Source: Megalobrama amblycephala (lineage: Eukaryota > Chordata > Actinopteri > Cypriniformes > Xenocyprididae). From it: a stretch of DNA of 64,000 bases. The DNA lies in contig NC_063044.1 in NCBI RefSeq assembly GCF_018812025.1, positions 48,833,989 through 48,897,988 on the forward strand, given 5' to 3'. The number at the start of each line of letters is the position of its first letter. Position 1 is the first letter of the stretch. The translations under genes and the position numbers were made by a program. Under the pieces are notes generated by a model. It ran no database searches. It was given only the letters and a program-made list of their open reading frames with translations, and was not told the origin of the DNA. Positions 21,447 through 33,633 of the stretch are shown here, piece by piece.

Positions 21447-22572
21447 AACACAAATTCGTTACCAATAGGTGGGAGAGTAGAGACACAGGCAAAGGATTAC
21501 AAAGATGAGGCAGCTTTATTAAAGTGTACAAAAGTTAACTGTCACATCATCTCACAAGGGCTCCATATTCACAGGTCACAAAACAAACAAAAGACTTTAC
21601 AAAAAATACAATATACATAAAATAAAGACATTTAAAAGGAGGGAGATGGTCTACCGTAACCCTTAATTGTCACACCACACTTAAACCATAAACCAAATCA
21701 CTCCAAACTATGAAGCACAGCACTCAATGTGGACACCATTAAACGAGCAGCCAAACTTCTTTCCTTCTGTAAAATACAAAAAGGAAACACCACACTTTGT
21801 AACAAAGAATAACTTAAATTTAAACTGACAAAGAAAACATTACATTCAGTGCGTTTACAATTCAAAACAAAAACAAAGGATGAACAAAAAGAATATAAAC
21901 CAAACCACAATCACCCACACACACAAAACGGCCAAAGAATGGCCTCGCTTGACGCATGTGCACTCACTCCACGGCGAGCGATAATCCGGCCCGTGGTCAG
22001 TCTGTCAGTCACACACACACACACAAAGTTGACCGGATTGAAACCCAGGAAAGGCAGCAGTGCGTTACATCACTAGACGTGCATTCCATCACATAATACA
22101 GCGATGAAACCCTTGGGCATTTAAATCATCCTGCCTAACAGAAATAGCAGAGTTACTAATAAAATCATAACGAAAAGAAGCAACCTACTGTCGTACAGAT
22201 GTTCACAGCGCGGTACTATGCGTGGTTGCTGATCATAGCGTGCAGTTAGTTGTCCATCGACAAACTACACATAAAAACTTTGTAAATAAATATTCCCTGA
22301 AGAAGAAGCGTCCCTAAAACAAGACGTGTACGAACCTGGAACTAGGGGCAGCCTACGCGCAGCAGCATGAAGCGGGGACGGCACACCAAACATCCTTCCA
22401 TTCATAAATGGCGGACTCCCGTAAAGGGGCGGTACGGATGACAACGCATCCCAGGTAACCTCCCAGGTAACGCCCTCCCATTTTATACCATAACACTCCG
22501 GTCCTGATAGGTTCACTGTTTTTACCTGACATCACCCAATAAACAACCGAGGGTATACTTCACACTGCTACA
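21447..22572 (-). mobile_element. LTR-like block, reverse orientation
   Basis: The 5-bp repeat ATAGC flanks it at 21442-21446 and 22573-22577. Read on the minus strand it begins TGTAGCAGTG, has GGTATAAAATGGG (TATA-like), and has TTAATAAAGCTGCC (polyadenylation-type) followed by a short tail. No internal coding region is attached, so this would be a solo LTR. The 3' terminal dinucleotide is not the usual CA, which lowers confidence. Confidence 0.5.
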
Positions 22573-22901
22573 ATAGCAAAGCAATATCTGAGAATAAATA
22601 AGTGTCTATTATGATAGGGTAGTACTCGGCAATTTGTGCTGTTTTTCCCCCTTATTGTAAGTTGTATTTTATGGGAGAAATGTAAATATAAATACAAAGA
22701 TAAGTACAGTAGTTTTATATATGACATTTGAGTCTAAATGTGACCAATGAGCGATATTATTTAGTGCTGAATCCCACCGCAGTCTTGCTAATTCATGAGT
22801 AGATGCTGCAAATGTGGTGTCACAATTCAACACCACAGCAAATGAACAGTGACAGATCAATCAAATTTAAAAAATGGATAAATGGAAATTATTAAGATAA
22901 A

Positions 22902-23511
22902 TTAATAGCAGACTAAACAACATTCAGTTACCTGATTTATTAAGAGAAAACAGAACCGTATGAGGCACTTGTCAGTTGCATCACCTGTGAAATCACCAGT
23001 TGACTGGAGTTCTTTGAACATATCCATCCAGTAATCTGTATTTTGTTGTCTGTAGATACCCCACCAACTTTCTATTCTTTTGTTTGCTGGGCTTGTTCCT
23101 TGAAAGACACACGGTCCATGCAGAGTTCCTGTCGAGTCTTCACGAAGAAACTCTTGTAGCCTGTTGACGTACATTTTCGGTACCAAAATCGGATCTGATT
23201 ATTTGCGGACAATCGCCTCTTTCAGCAACAGTGTGGAAAAAATACCCAGCAATTACTCTGGGATTGTTACTGGTGAAGTAGGCTTGCATCCAGATGATGT
23301 GCCTCGAGAACCCATCAATGCAGCCGTTCATTGCTATGCCATACGGCTTCATTTTGTCATAAGAATCCATATGCCATAGATAGTTAGGGCCTGAAAGCCT
23401 CCTTCTCAAAAGTCGTACACTAATGTTGAAGTTGTCAATTACTGACAGACATAAAGCTATTTCAGTTTGAGTGAGTCTCTGATCAAAGTAAAAGCGAATG
23501 TGATCATCCAT
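22902..23511 (-). pseudogene. DDE integrase-like transposase, broken (IS3EU/Ginger-like?)
   Basis: On the minus strand the ORF starts at 23511 with MDDHIRFYFDQRLTQTEIA, a helix-turn-helix-like N-terminus. It runs into GPNYLWHMDSYDK (first Asp), INGCIDGFSRHIIW and IIRSDFGTEN (second Asp). A one-base shift then moves the frame, and it continues LQEFLRED and NKRIESWW (Glu) to KCLIRFCFLLINQ. About 60 residues expected between the N-terminal helices and the catalytic core appear deleted. This is an rve-type core found in fish multicopy transposases. I recall Repbase IS3EU as the likely superfamily but cannot confirm it. It converges with the HECT-like ORF. Confidence 0.7.
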
Positions 23512-23519
23512 GATGCTAC

Positions 23520-24875
23520 GTTGTGCTTTTGCTGCCTCTAGAACATGTTCTATTCTTATGCCGAATATAGGCTACAGAAAAGAAAATAATAATCCATGGC
23601 CGTTTAGGGCTTCCGTAGTTTGGAAACATCAGAAGTTGAAACTATTTCTCATTAATTTAGCCACTGTATCAAATAAATACCTAGGGTTGTGTTTGTTTTC
23701 TTCGAAGAGATTTGTAAAATAAGCAGATCTAGCATTTTTAAGGCCTTTCTGTACTAATCATTCTCTCTCTCCACGAAATGCGAAAAACTTCTAGTTTTGT
23801 TTTCTTCCAGCTGTGCTCCATTTTTCTGGCAGCTATATTAAGACCTTGAAGGGAAAACAAACTGAAAATGGCTGAACTGTATTGTATTTAAACCATAGCA
23901 AATTAAGGATTGTGATGAGCTAAGCATGTCAAACTTGTAGATACATGTGGGAGCATGCAGAAATGTTGTACCAAGAGGATTGTGGCATTGCTCATGTTTT
24001 GTTATTTCACTTTTTCACTTTGATAAGAGGGGTGAGCAGAAGCTTGCAGTTGTACTTTGTCTTGTTATTTGCGTCTAATGAAATAATCAAACATTTTATT
24101 TTACAGCCTCATTCTTTACTTGTGGAATCAAGAGGATTTTAATGCCACAATCTATGTGCATTCTGTGTTAAATGTATGTAATTATATTGAGGAAAAAACT
24201 TCTACAGTATGTGAAAGGTGAGTTGACCATTTCCATTGATTGTGTTTCTAGCATGCACATGAATAATTAATGTTACCTTTTCCATTATATAACAGTTGTA
24301 TCATCTTTTTACCAGCACGTTTTAATGTCTCTGTGTATGGCCATGTCTCTTGTTTTCTAAAAATATAAGGTCATGCTGTCTGATTAGGTTACATGCATTG
24401 AAAATGTGTCTTGAAGGAAAATATTCCACATTCACTGTTTAATGATTGTGTATATGGTTACTTTAAATGTTACACTAGCAACTGCATCAGATTTTTAAGC
24501 AGAGGTTATTCTATAAACTGAAATTTGAGATTTTTCACTCTCTTTATGCATTGTTGCGCTGTAAAGTTAAGAATTTTGTACTTCATTTCATAGCATTGAA
24601 ATGCATCAAAATAATTCCATGCAAAAGCTTTTTTGAAAATATTCTTGATTTAAGGTCACACATTTCATTTTCATCCCACTGAATCAAGAACATGAGACTT
24701 GAAAGCTTCGTAAAAGCACTGAAAAGCATTTAGAATCAGAATATGATGTGGTCAGTTGAAGAGAGTTAAATATTTTTTTCAGATTTTCCACTCCTACATT
24801 TATGTTCACATTGGACACTAATGCAGAGTAATTTGATACATATGGGAGGTGCAGTCTAAAGTGATTAGCTTTATT
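23520..24875. other. AT-rich upstream region of b4galnt2
   Basis: No exon, repeat family or domain is recognised. It lies between the integrase-like pseudogene and the first candidate b4galnt2 exon and may hold its promoter. I see no convincing TATA box. Confidence 0.4.
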
Positions 24876-24879
24876 TCAG

Positions 24880-25049
24880 TAACTGGACAAAAGAGAAGGA
24901 TGTCTCGGACATGCTCCTAAGAAGAAGCAGCTATCTTTGGATTATATAATTATATGTATTTTTTTTTTACATCACCTCAACAACAACGCATGCGTGAGAA
25001 GACTACACCTTATTGCTTTTCTAAAAAAAAAAAAAAAGGACATTTCTTG
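24880..25049 (+). other. b4galnt2: Candidate 5' non-coding exon of b4galnt2
   Basis: A strong donor TTG|GTAAGTAC lies at 25050. The next acceptor, TTCTTTCAG at 25593, lies 12 bp before the start codon. The exon's 5' limit is a guess. It has no conserved ORF and contains a poly-A run at 25023-25037. Transcript data would be needed to confirm it. Confidence 0.35.
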
Positions 25050-25329
25050 GTAAGTACATTTCACATTTGTTGGATTTCCACGTATGGTTCTCATTTTGCT
25101 AATTCATGTGGATGAGTTTGTAAAAGAAAGACTGGACCTATATGTTAGATGATGACATAGAAGCAAAGATGGGTTTTGTTGTGACTGTGTTTACTGATGT
25201 CAAAGATGTTACGTAGAATGATTCCTCTAATATGGCTTTCATGCTACGATTTTGCCTGAACTCCTCTTAGGTTTTAGAACAGATCAGGTTAGATCCACCT
25301 TCAAAAACAAGAAGTATGTGTTTATGAGC

Positions 25330-25330
<1 letters not shown>

Positions 25331-25375
<45 letters not shown>
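25331..25375. repeat. (TA)n microsatellite
   Basis: About 22 TA units lie between the candidate 5' exon and the first coding exon of b4galnt2. Confidence 0.95.
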
Positions 25376-25376
<1 letters not shown>

Positions 25377-25605
25377 CTTAGAAAAGTGTGTGTCCACCAT
25401 GTTTACATAATGCAGTAGTTTCTGATAGCCAGTCAGCTATAACACTAACTTAGGTTAGGTCACCAAAAAATGTAAATCATTTACTTGCATGTCATTCCAA
25501 GCCTCACATTCTGTTTGTGTTTTTAGTGTTCATTAAAGTGTTGTGAATTTCCTAAACAGAAGTGTGAGATTTCCAGTGTAACTGTTCTTTCAGATCATCG
25601 CTATC

Positions 25606-28600
25606 ATGAAGTACAAATGCTACATCCTGCTTGGCACTACACTGACCATTTGCTTATTAAGTGGAGTGTTGAAAGTCATGAAAAACATTCTAGCGTCCCA
25701 GAACGTGTATGTCCTTTTCTTCTCTCAGTCTGCATCCACTTCCACTTTAAGTCGTGACATAATGAACACTGTTCTCGGGTCCAAGCCTCAACTAATTTCA
25801 GTTGAGAATACAGCCGTTTATGAGCACTATTTATTCATATACATTCAAGCTAAGGTTTTAAAAACTCACAGTATACATTATAGTCTCCGGGCTGATGGCG
25901 TCACAGACACCAATATTTTGATGATTTATAAAAGATGAATCACTGTTTAGACATCTCAGATTTCAGGGTCACGATTTTTCAGTAGTATTACAGCACAGTT
26001 TGAGTGTTTATTAACACTGTTCGTTGTTTGCTTTTGGCATCTGATAGAATGCTTGGACCCAGAAACCTTGGCACATGAAGTCAGACTTAATGAGATGATT
26101 GATTTCTTTTTATTTAGAAAATTCTCAGTATGATTTACAATGATTTCAGAGTAACAGTGGTTTATAGATATAGTGGTTTTTAGTAACAGGGTGTTTCTTC
26201 AACTGCTGGCACTTTTGGCCATGAGAACAAACTCCCTTAAAACATAACTAGTTTTCACAATCTCACTTTTATTTGATTAGCCTGTACTGCACACGCACTA
26301 CTACTATTGTCTATTTTGTCATTCTTTTTCTTTAAGATCTCAAATTATTATTTGTTTTTGAAATAAAATGGCCAAACCTCATTAATTTCATTGCATTATT
26401 AAGCATCATTTAATCTCATTAAATTCACAGCATTTTATGTATACTAAATATAATTAAATATGAAATGGCAGTTTGATTGGAAATGATGCACAAAAAACAA
26501 AACCCTGTGACATAAATGTGGTCAAAGTCAACAAATCTATAGCAAAGTGACTACATCTGTTGACTTTATTCTGTTCAACAGTGCCAGCCATGAGCAAGAC
26601 ACATTCTCAAAGCAAATTTTCAATTAAATTTTCCTAGTTAATACTGAGTAGCTCCAGTTTAGATGGTCTACCTAACTTGGGGTCTTTTTGTCATTTTTAT
26701 AGTATAACACCGTATGCCGAACACCATAGCTTTGGACCTTCGCCCACACCAAATGTTTCTTGTGAACTCACCAAGCAATTTGTTCCAAAAGATGAACTAG
26801 ATGACATCCTTGAACGGAGAGCAAAGGAGTTCAATCAACACCAACACAGGTTGAACTGCAGTTCTCTATATCAGTGCTTCCCAAACCTGTCCTGGAGGAC
26901 CCCCAGCCCTGCGCATTTTGTATGTCTCCCTCATCTATCACACCTGATTCAACTCATGTGCTCATTAGTACAGACAGCAAGACCTGAAATGGGTATGTCA
27001 GAAATAGGGAGACATACAAAATGTGCAGGGCTGGGGATCCTCCAGGACAGGTTTGGGAACCACTGCTCTATATCTCACCCATAGTCCTGTAAAACAGCAC
27101 CACCATGTTAAGGGATAGTTCACCCAAAAATTTAAATTCTAGGGATGCACAATATATTGGCAACCATACTGTTATCGGTTGAAATATGATCATTTTTTAA
27201 TGTTATCATTATTGACCCAATTTATTGTCCGATATATTAAAGCAGATAAATAATTGATTATTTCTTTCAGCTGAGATGCTTCAGATGAGCCACTGTTCAC
27301 CATGATGGTTTTTAGCTTCAGCGCATGCAGCTCAAACAGCAATGCATAACAATAACTACGACTGGGACTGTCATATTGCATAACATTATAATGAGAATAC
27401 TAGTGAAATAAAACGCTGTGAATTCTTTGGGTTTAGTTGCTGTTTCAAGAGTTACATATTATGACTAACTTGGTTCAAGTTCACTTGTGCATTCGCGTCA
27501 TTTTGTGCAGATATAAGTTGTAATATTCAGTCCCTCCAGGATTTCGCGATTCTGCAATCGCTGAATTTATTGCAAAATCAAGTAAATTCCGCAGTAATCG
27601 GAGGATCTTTCATTTTTTCTTAATTTCCACAGATTATCCGCAGATTCTGGGTTTATGCTGCGTTCCAGGCAGGTTTTTGAGCCCGTAAGTCACGACTTCA
27701 AACCACGACTCACGATTTTGTAGCGTTTCAGGCAAGTCACGCCAAACTGCCTGAGTGTAAACAAACCAGCGGACTGTACAGGGCTTATGCTCATTAATAA
27801 AGGTGCTTTCTCCTTGCTTATTTGAGGGAAACGGTGGAGTAAAAATGGGGCATAAAGCAAGAGAAGTTGTTATACCTTTTATTTTACGTTATTTTACCGT
27901 GTACTTGCATAAACATTGCATCCGTATGTGCTGCCATTGTTGTTTCACGGGCTATGTGACATCAGAGCGCGGAACTGGGAGTACATCGATCTAGTATGAG
28001 TTCACGGGTGGGAAGTCACGGGTTTGACTGCCGTTCCAGTGCATTTTCATGGGTAGAAGGTTGAAAAACACGGGTTACGGGTTGCCTGGAACGCGTCATT
28101 AGATACGTCCCGTGACGTTATCACAACATGTATGTTTGAGATGCGCAGCTCGGACCAATAATAGACAACGCGTCGCAACTGGAGTTCAGACAGAGATTGT
28201 ATATTATAGGGAGATAAGAGGGTCTGTATCTCTTACCATTGGAGAAAGCGTAACGGCTAACTTAATCACGTGCGGCACCTCTCAGCCTATCGTGTAATGG
28301 CAGTGACATCAGTCGCAACATTCCCTTGTCTGCCTTCTCTTAAAAAATACATTTTTATCAAGCTAAAATCTACATATAGTTCCCAACGAAAGTATTGTTT
28401 AGTGTAAAACATGCTGAAGATTAGCAAACAGGCTGTCGATAAATTAAATGATTATCCATTTCCCCACAAAAGCTGTTTAATCAGCAAAGTGAAGCCTCTC
28501 ATCCATTGACATCCATTCAAAAAACAGCCTCTGGTCTCCTTCCTTGCGTACCGCCAAAGGCGGATCGTTAGCATTAGCCGTTACGCTTTTTTGGCTAAAG

Positions 28601-31600
28601 GCTGCAGGCTTGCCTTCCAGTTGCTTTGGTTCAGAGCAGCGAGCTGATCTCGATCACACAACAACATATCTACATGTGCACTGAGAAGAAACCGCTTGAA
28701 TTCACCGCAGAGTTAATTTCATCACTGTGAAATCTTGTGAGAAGTGTTCACATTCATAGAATTCTCTGTTAAACCACAGATATCAGATCAAACGGTGCCG
28801 CTGTGGACACTGTTTGATCTGATACGATACATGATATTTGATCTGATATCTGTGGTTTAACAGAGAATTCTGCGACGAATGTGAACGCTTCTCACAAGAT
28901 TTCACAGCGATGTTATTAATTCTGTGGTGAATTCAAGCGGTTTCTTCCCACCGCATGTGTAATCTGGAAACTATGAGAAACATCGTGACACTAACAGAAA
29001 TAACTTGTGGCAGAAATGGTCTAATGTTTTCGAGTGCTTTTAAGTGCTTCACACAACTTTTCCCAACACTTCAAAGCTTTAAATATTGCCCAGTTTGAAT
29101 GTTATTTTTTGAACATTAATTGTTCATACTTCATAGTTTTTCCCTATTAGTTTCACGATGTAGGAAAGCAAACACTTATTTAGAAATAAAAAAAGAATAA
29201 ATTACCACTGTACTAGATGCTGCAGAGGAGCACACCCTAGTATATATTTTTAATATTTATTAATAATAATAAAAAAAGTTAATATTATCTGCATCTCAAC
29301 TCAAGCTCAGTGCTTTTCTGTCAGTCCTCACAGCACTGCCAAATCAGGGGCTGGTGCCACCTTAGAACTTAAAGCGTTAGTTCACCCAAAAATTCTGTCA
29401 TTTATTACTCGCCCTCATGTCGTTCCACACCCGTAAGACCTTTGTTCATCTTCGGAACACAAATTAAGATATTTTTTATAAAATCTGATGGCTCAGTGAG
29501 GCGTCCATTGACAGCAAGTTAATTCACACTTTCAGATGCCCAGAAAGCTACTAAAGACATATTTAAAACAGTTCATGTGACTACAGTGGTTCAACCTTAA
29601 TGTTATGAAGCGACAACAATACTTTTGTGCCAAAAAACAAAATAATGACTTTATTCAACAATATCTAGTAGGGGTGTGACGAGACAGGTAGCTCATGAGA
29701 CGAGATGAGATTTTTACACGCTATTTTTAAGAAATCCTCAAAGATGATACATGATTAGTACATGATTAGAAAAATAATCTGCAGGTGTATTTGAAATGTT
29801 TTAACTAATCATCTTGTAATTAATGTCATTTCAGTTCTACTTTCTGAGTATGAATTATCATCTGCAGTAAAAGACAACAATATTCAAGCACTGAAAAACG
29901 TTTTGCCGCAAACTGGCTTCTCTCCTGTATGATTTCATACAAGTCTCTTCAGACCTTACTGTACATCATTTATGAGCTTCTACAACTTTTGACCTCCTAA
30001 CTGAACTCCTTTCCACAAATTGACCATAGAAATAAAAACAGTATAAATAAAAATGGTAAAATTTTACAATAAGGTCTCATTTATTAACATTAATGTATTA
30101 ACCAACATCAACAATGAGCAATATCTTTGCTACAGTATTTATTAATCTTTGTTAGTGTTAGTTAAACATAAAAATAGTCATTTATTGTTAGTTCATGATA
30201 GTGCATTAAGTAATGTTAACGAATACAACTTTTGATTTTAACAATGTATTAGTAAATGTTGAAATTAACATTAACTAAAATGGTGTAGAAGTATTATTCT
30301 TCCTTAGTTCATGTAAAGTTAACTAACATTAATTAATGAAACCTTATTGTAATGTGTTACCATATAAATAAATTACAGTTTTCTTTTAGTCTTAAGTTCA
30401 AACAATAAGTGCAAACCATAATCAAAGTACTCTCTCAATATTCAAAGTGCAAATAGAGACCAAATTTTTCTTTAAGCATGATACAAAGCTGAGAGATGCT
30501 TATAACACAGCCCAGCCCACCCTTTCATATTGGGAGATATTTGCATTCATCAGGGAGCCGCTTTCAAATGCGGGTATTGAAATCGCGTTTGAATACGTGC
30601 TCGCATTTACTTTCACTCTCGTGATCGCGTGTACTCTGTGAATAGGGAGTGGCAGCGACCGTTATCCAACTGAATTAAATGCTTTTTTTATTTCTATAAA
30701 AAGCAAAACGACAGTGGAGGTGTAATGTAAACGTAGTGGTGGCATATTCTTTCCTAATTTCACCCTCACACTATCACGTGACTGCTTTTAATCTTGCACC
30801 CCTAATATCTACAGTAGTGATGGGCAATTTCAAAACACTGCTTAATGAAGCTTTGAAGCTTTCCAAATCTTTTGTTTCAAATCAGTGGTTCGGAGAGTGT
30901 ATCAAAGAAAAAAGTCCCGCAAAATCCTGGAAGGACTGAATATTATGTTTATTTTGTATATAAATTTTGTGATTAATCTCAAATTGGATGCATTTCGTTG
31001 AGTTAAATTAGCAAAGCTCTTAGTTTCCTGGTGTTCATTCAGCTCTTCAGCTTCAGCTCATGCAGCTCATGCAGCTCAAACAGCAATGCTGTTATTTATA
31101 ACATTAATATTAATTTTAGATGTTTCTTTTTCAAAAACATTGATACATTATTAATAAGCAGCAGTTTTATTTTTCTTGTATCATTTTCATCAACAATATG
31201 GTTTAATTAAAATCTCATTAATAATTTCATTATTGTCTGTGCAGAGGCTATTCCATTATATTTATCCTTGGCACATGCATTGTGATTCTTTATAGGCTAT
31301 GTAAATATTGTCCAGTGACTTGTTTGCATTATTTAATCATTATTTTATTTATTTGTAAGGCAATAGATTTTTTCTGTATGTTTTGATAAAGAAAGTCGGC
31401 CATAGGAGTGTGGAAATAAATTTTTAAAACATAAACTGGTTCAAACTAGGATACTGTACTGTACATGTTTGATTTTTGTTGAAGTGCTTGGGACATGGCT
31501 TGTAATGGTTAGACTTTTGTTTTTGTAATTAGGCTTTCAAAAATTATATGAACATTTTAATTTAGATTTTTCAGCTTTCAAATATAAGGAATTATTGGTT

Positions 31601-33585
31601 ATTGGTATTAGCCAAAATTTGTATATCGGTGCATCCCTTTAAAATTCTGTCATCATTTACTCACCCTCAAGTTGTTTCAAACCTGTATGAGTTTCTTTCT
31701 TCTTTTGAACACAAAAGATGTTTTGTAGAATGTCAGTAACCAGACAGTCAACGGTAGTCATTGACTTCCATAGTATTTTGGTATATAAAATCATTATAGT
31801 GGTATTCTTGTGTTTTTATTAGGATGAAGACAAACACAAAAATTCTTATTGCCAAAGCCAACTGCCCACTCCAGTATCCTACTGGTTTCAGGGTAGCTCC
31901 TCTGCAGAAAAGTTTGATACCAGGTATATTTTTCCTGTTAACTGAATCCTGTCTAGGAAAGTTTTTAACTGGGCAGAACCTCACCAAACATGTTGCTTAG
32001 CAGTAACTTAATATACCTTTCAAAATGCTACAGAAGTATTTTTTTCTTAGATTTATTAAATGAATTGTTTTTCTATCATAATTTCAGGTCTCGCTCTTCA
32101 AACACAAAATAGAAGGGCAACAACAAACAAGAGGGAGGTGTACAAGGTTAGTTTAACCTTGATCAAACAATGCCCTTTGTGATTTTTTTTTTTTTTTTTT
32201 TTTGAATAAGTAAAATTTTCAAACACTAAGTGCCCTATAATACACCCGGCGCAATGCGACGCAAGGCGCAGCGCAAGTGTGTTTGCTAGTTTGCGTCCGG
32301 CGCCGTTCGCGTTTTCCCGTTCAGCGCCACGTCCTTAAATTAGTAAATGCATTTGCGCCAGTTAGTGTGCCCATGTGCGTGCTGGTCTAAAAAAGAGGTG
32401 TGTACAGGCGCATTGCCGGCGCATTGCTATTTTAAGGAGCTGAAAATAGACTGCGCCATAGACCAACTCAAACCTGGTCTAAAGTCTAAAGTCAATGGCG
32501 CAATATTTTTTTGTTAGAGCGCGTTGGTAGAAACCGCGCCTCTGGGCGCGTCCACAGTGCGCGTTGACTTTGCTTATTACACACAAGGATGCGCATCACA
32601 CAAACATGCCAAATATTAAAAACAAAAGGATTACAGTGTAAAAGAATATTATTGTGTAGGCTACATAAATATAAAAATGTAATGATGAATAGTCATTGTG
32701 TGTATTAGAATTAGGCTACCTATTTTTAATTCAGCCTATTACTACTTATAATGATGAACGAAATTGGCTAATTAATTGAACAATCGTGCCAATACACACA
32801 CATATATATTAACTGACTCATTGCGTGTACGCCATGTAAATAGCAATCCGCCATGGCTCGAGCGCATCTCGCTCTTAAAGGGAATGGGAGATGACACTTT
32901 GATTGGTTTATTGAACGTTACGCCCATTACTCATTAAGAGAATAGGGACAACCCATTTCAAAAATGCGCCCTGGTGCACGGACCGTTTTTCCGTTGTTAA
33001 AATAGCAAAAGTGGATTTGGACACGCCCTGAGTGCACCTGCGCCGTGCGCTTTACACTTTGCGTTTAGATCGTTAAAATAGGGCCCCTAGTATGAGGTAT
33101 TCATTCAGTATGCATGCACTTTAGAATCCTGTTTTCACCATTAAATGCTATTTTTTGAGGAAAACATTCTTAACCTGCTACCAACGGGTTGAAATTGGGT
33201 CCAAATTGCAGTTAAAATGTAGCTTCAAAGGTCTCTACATGATCTGTCATTTTCTAAACCCCCCTGTCTTGCACTGGCTCTGTGATGCACCATGCATTAC
33301 ATAATCACGTTGGAAAGGTCACGCGTGACGTACTGTATAGACAGATTTACTGAGCAAGTGTTTACAAAGCGAACGTGCAAAGACTAAGTCAAGCGGCCTT
33401 TACAAAAAAAAGGTAAAACAACTATGTCGGACGATTTTGAAGTTGGAGGAGAAAAATGACATACATTACTGCCCTACCGCAGTACTTCTGCCTAAATCAC
33501 GCATGACCTTTCCAACATGATACGTAATGCATGGCACATTGCAGGGCAGTGCAAGATGAGCATTTGTGGTTAAAAATTATATACA

Positions 33586-33633
<48 letters not shown>

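Larger units (their letters stand above)
27141..31638. mobile_element. Composite hAT-like insertion in b4galnt2 intron
   Basis: The outer ends are AGGGATGCACAATATATTGG and the reverse complement of AGGGATGCACCGATATAC. Ten-base flanks TTTAAATTCT (left) and TTAAAATTCT (right) match with one mismatch. The insertion splits an AGTTCACCC-type MITE (left part 27113-27140, continuing at 31639). Inside are further MITEs at 27660-28094, 28685-28947, 29373-29670 and 30060-30365. I see no transposase. Confidence 0.7.
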
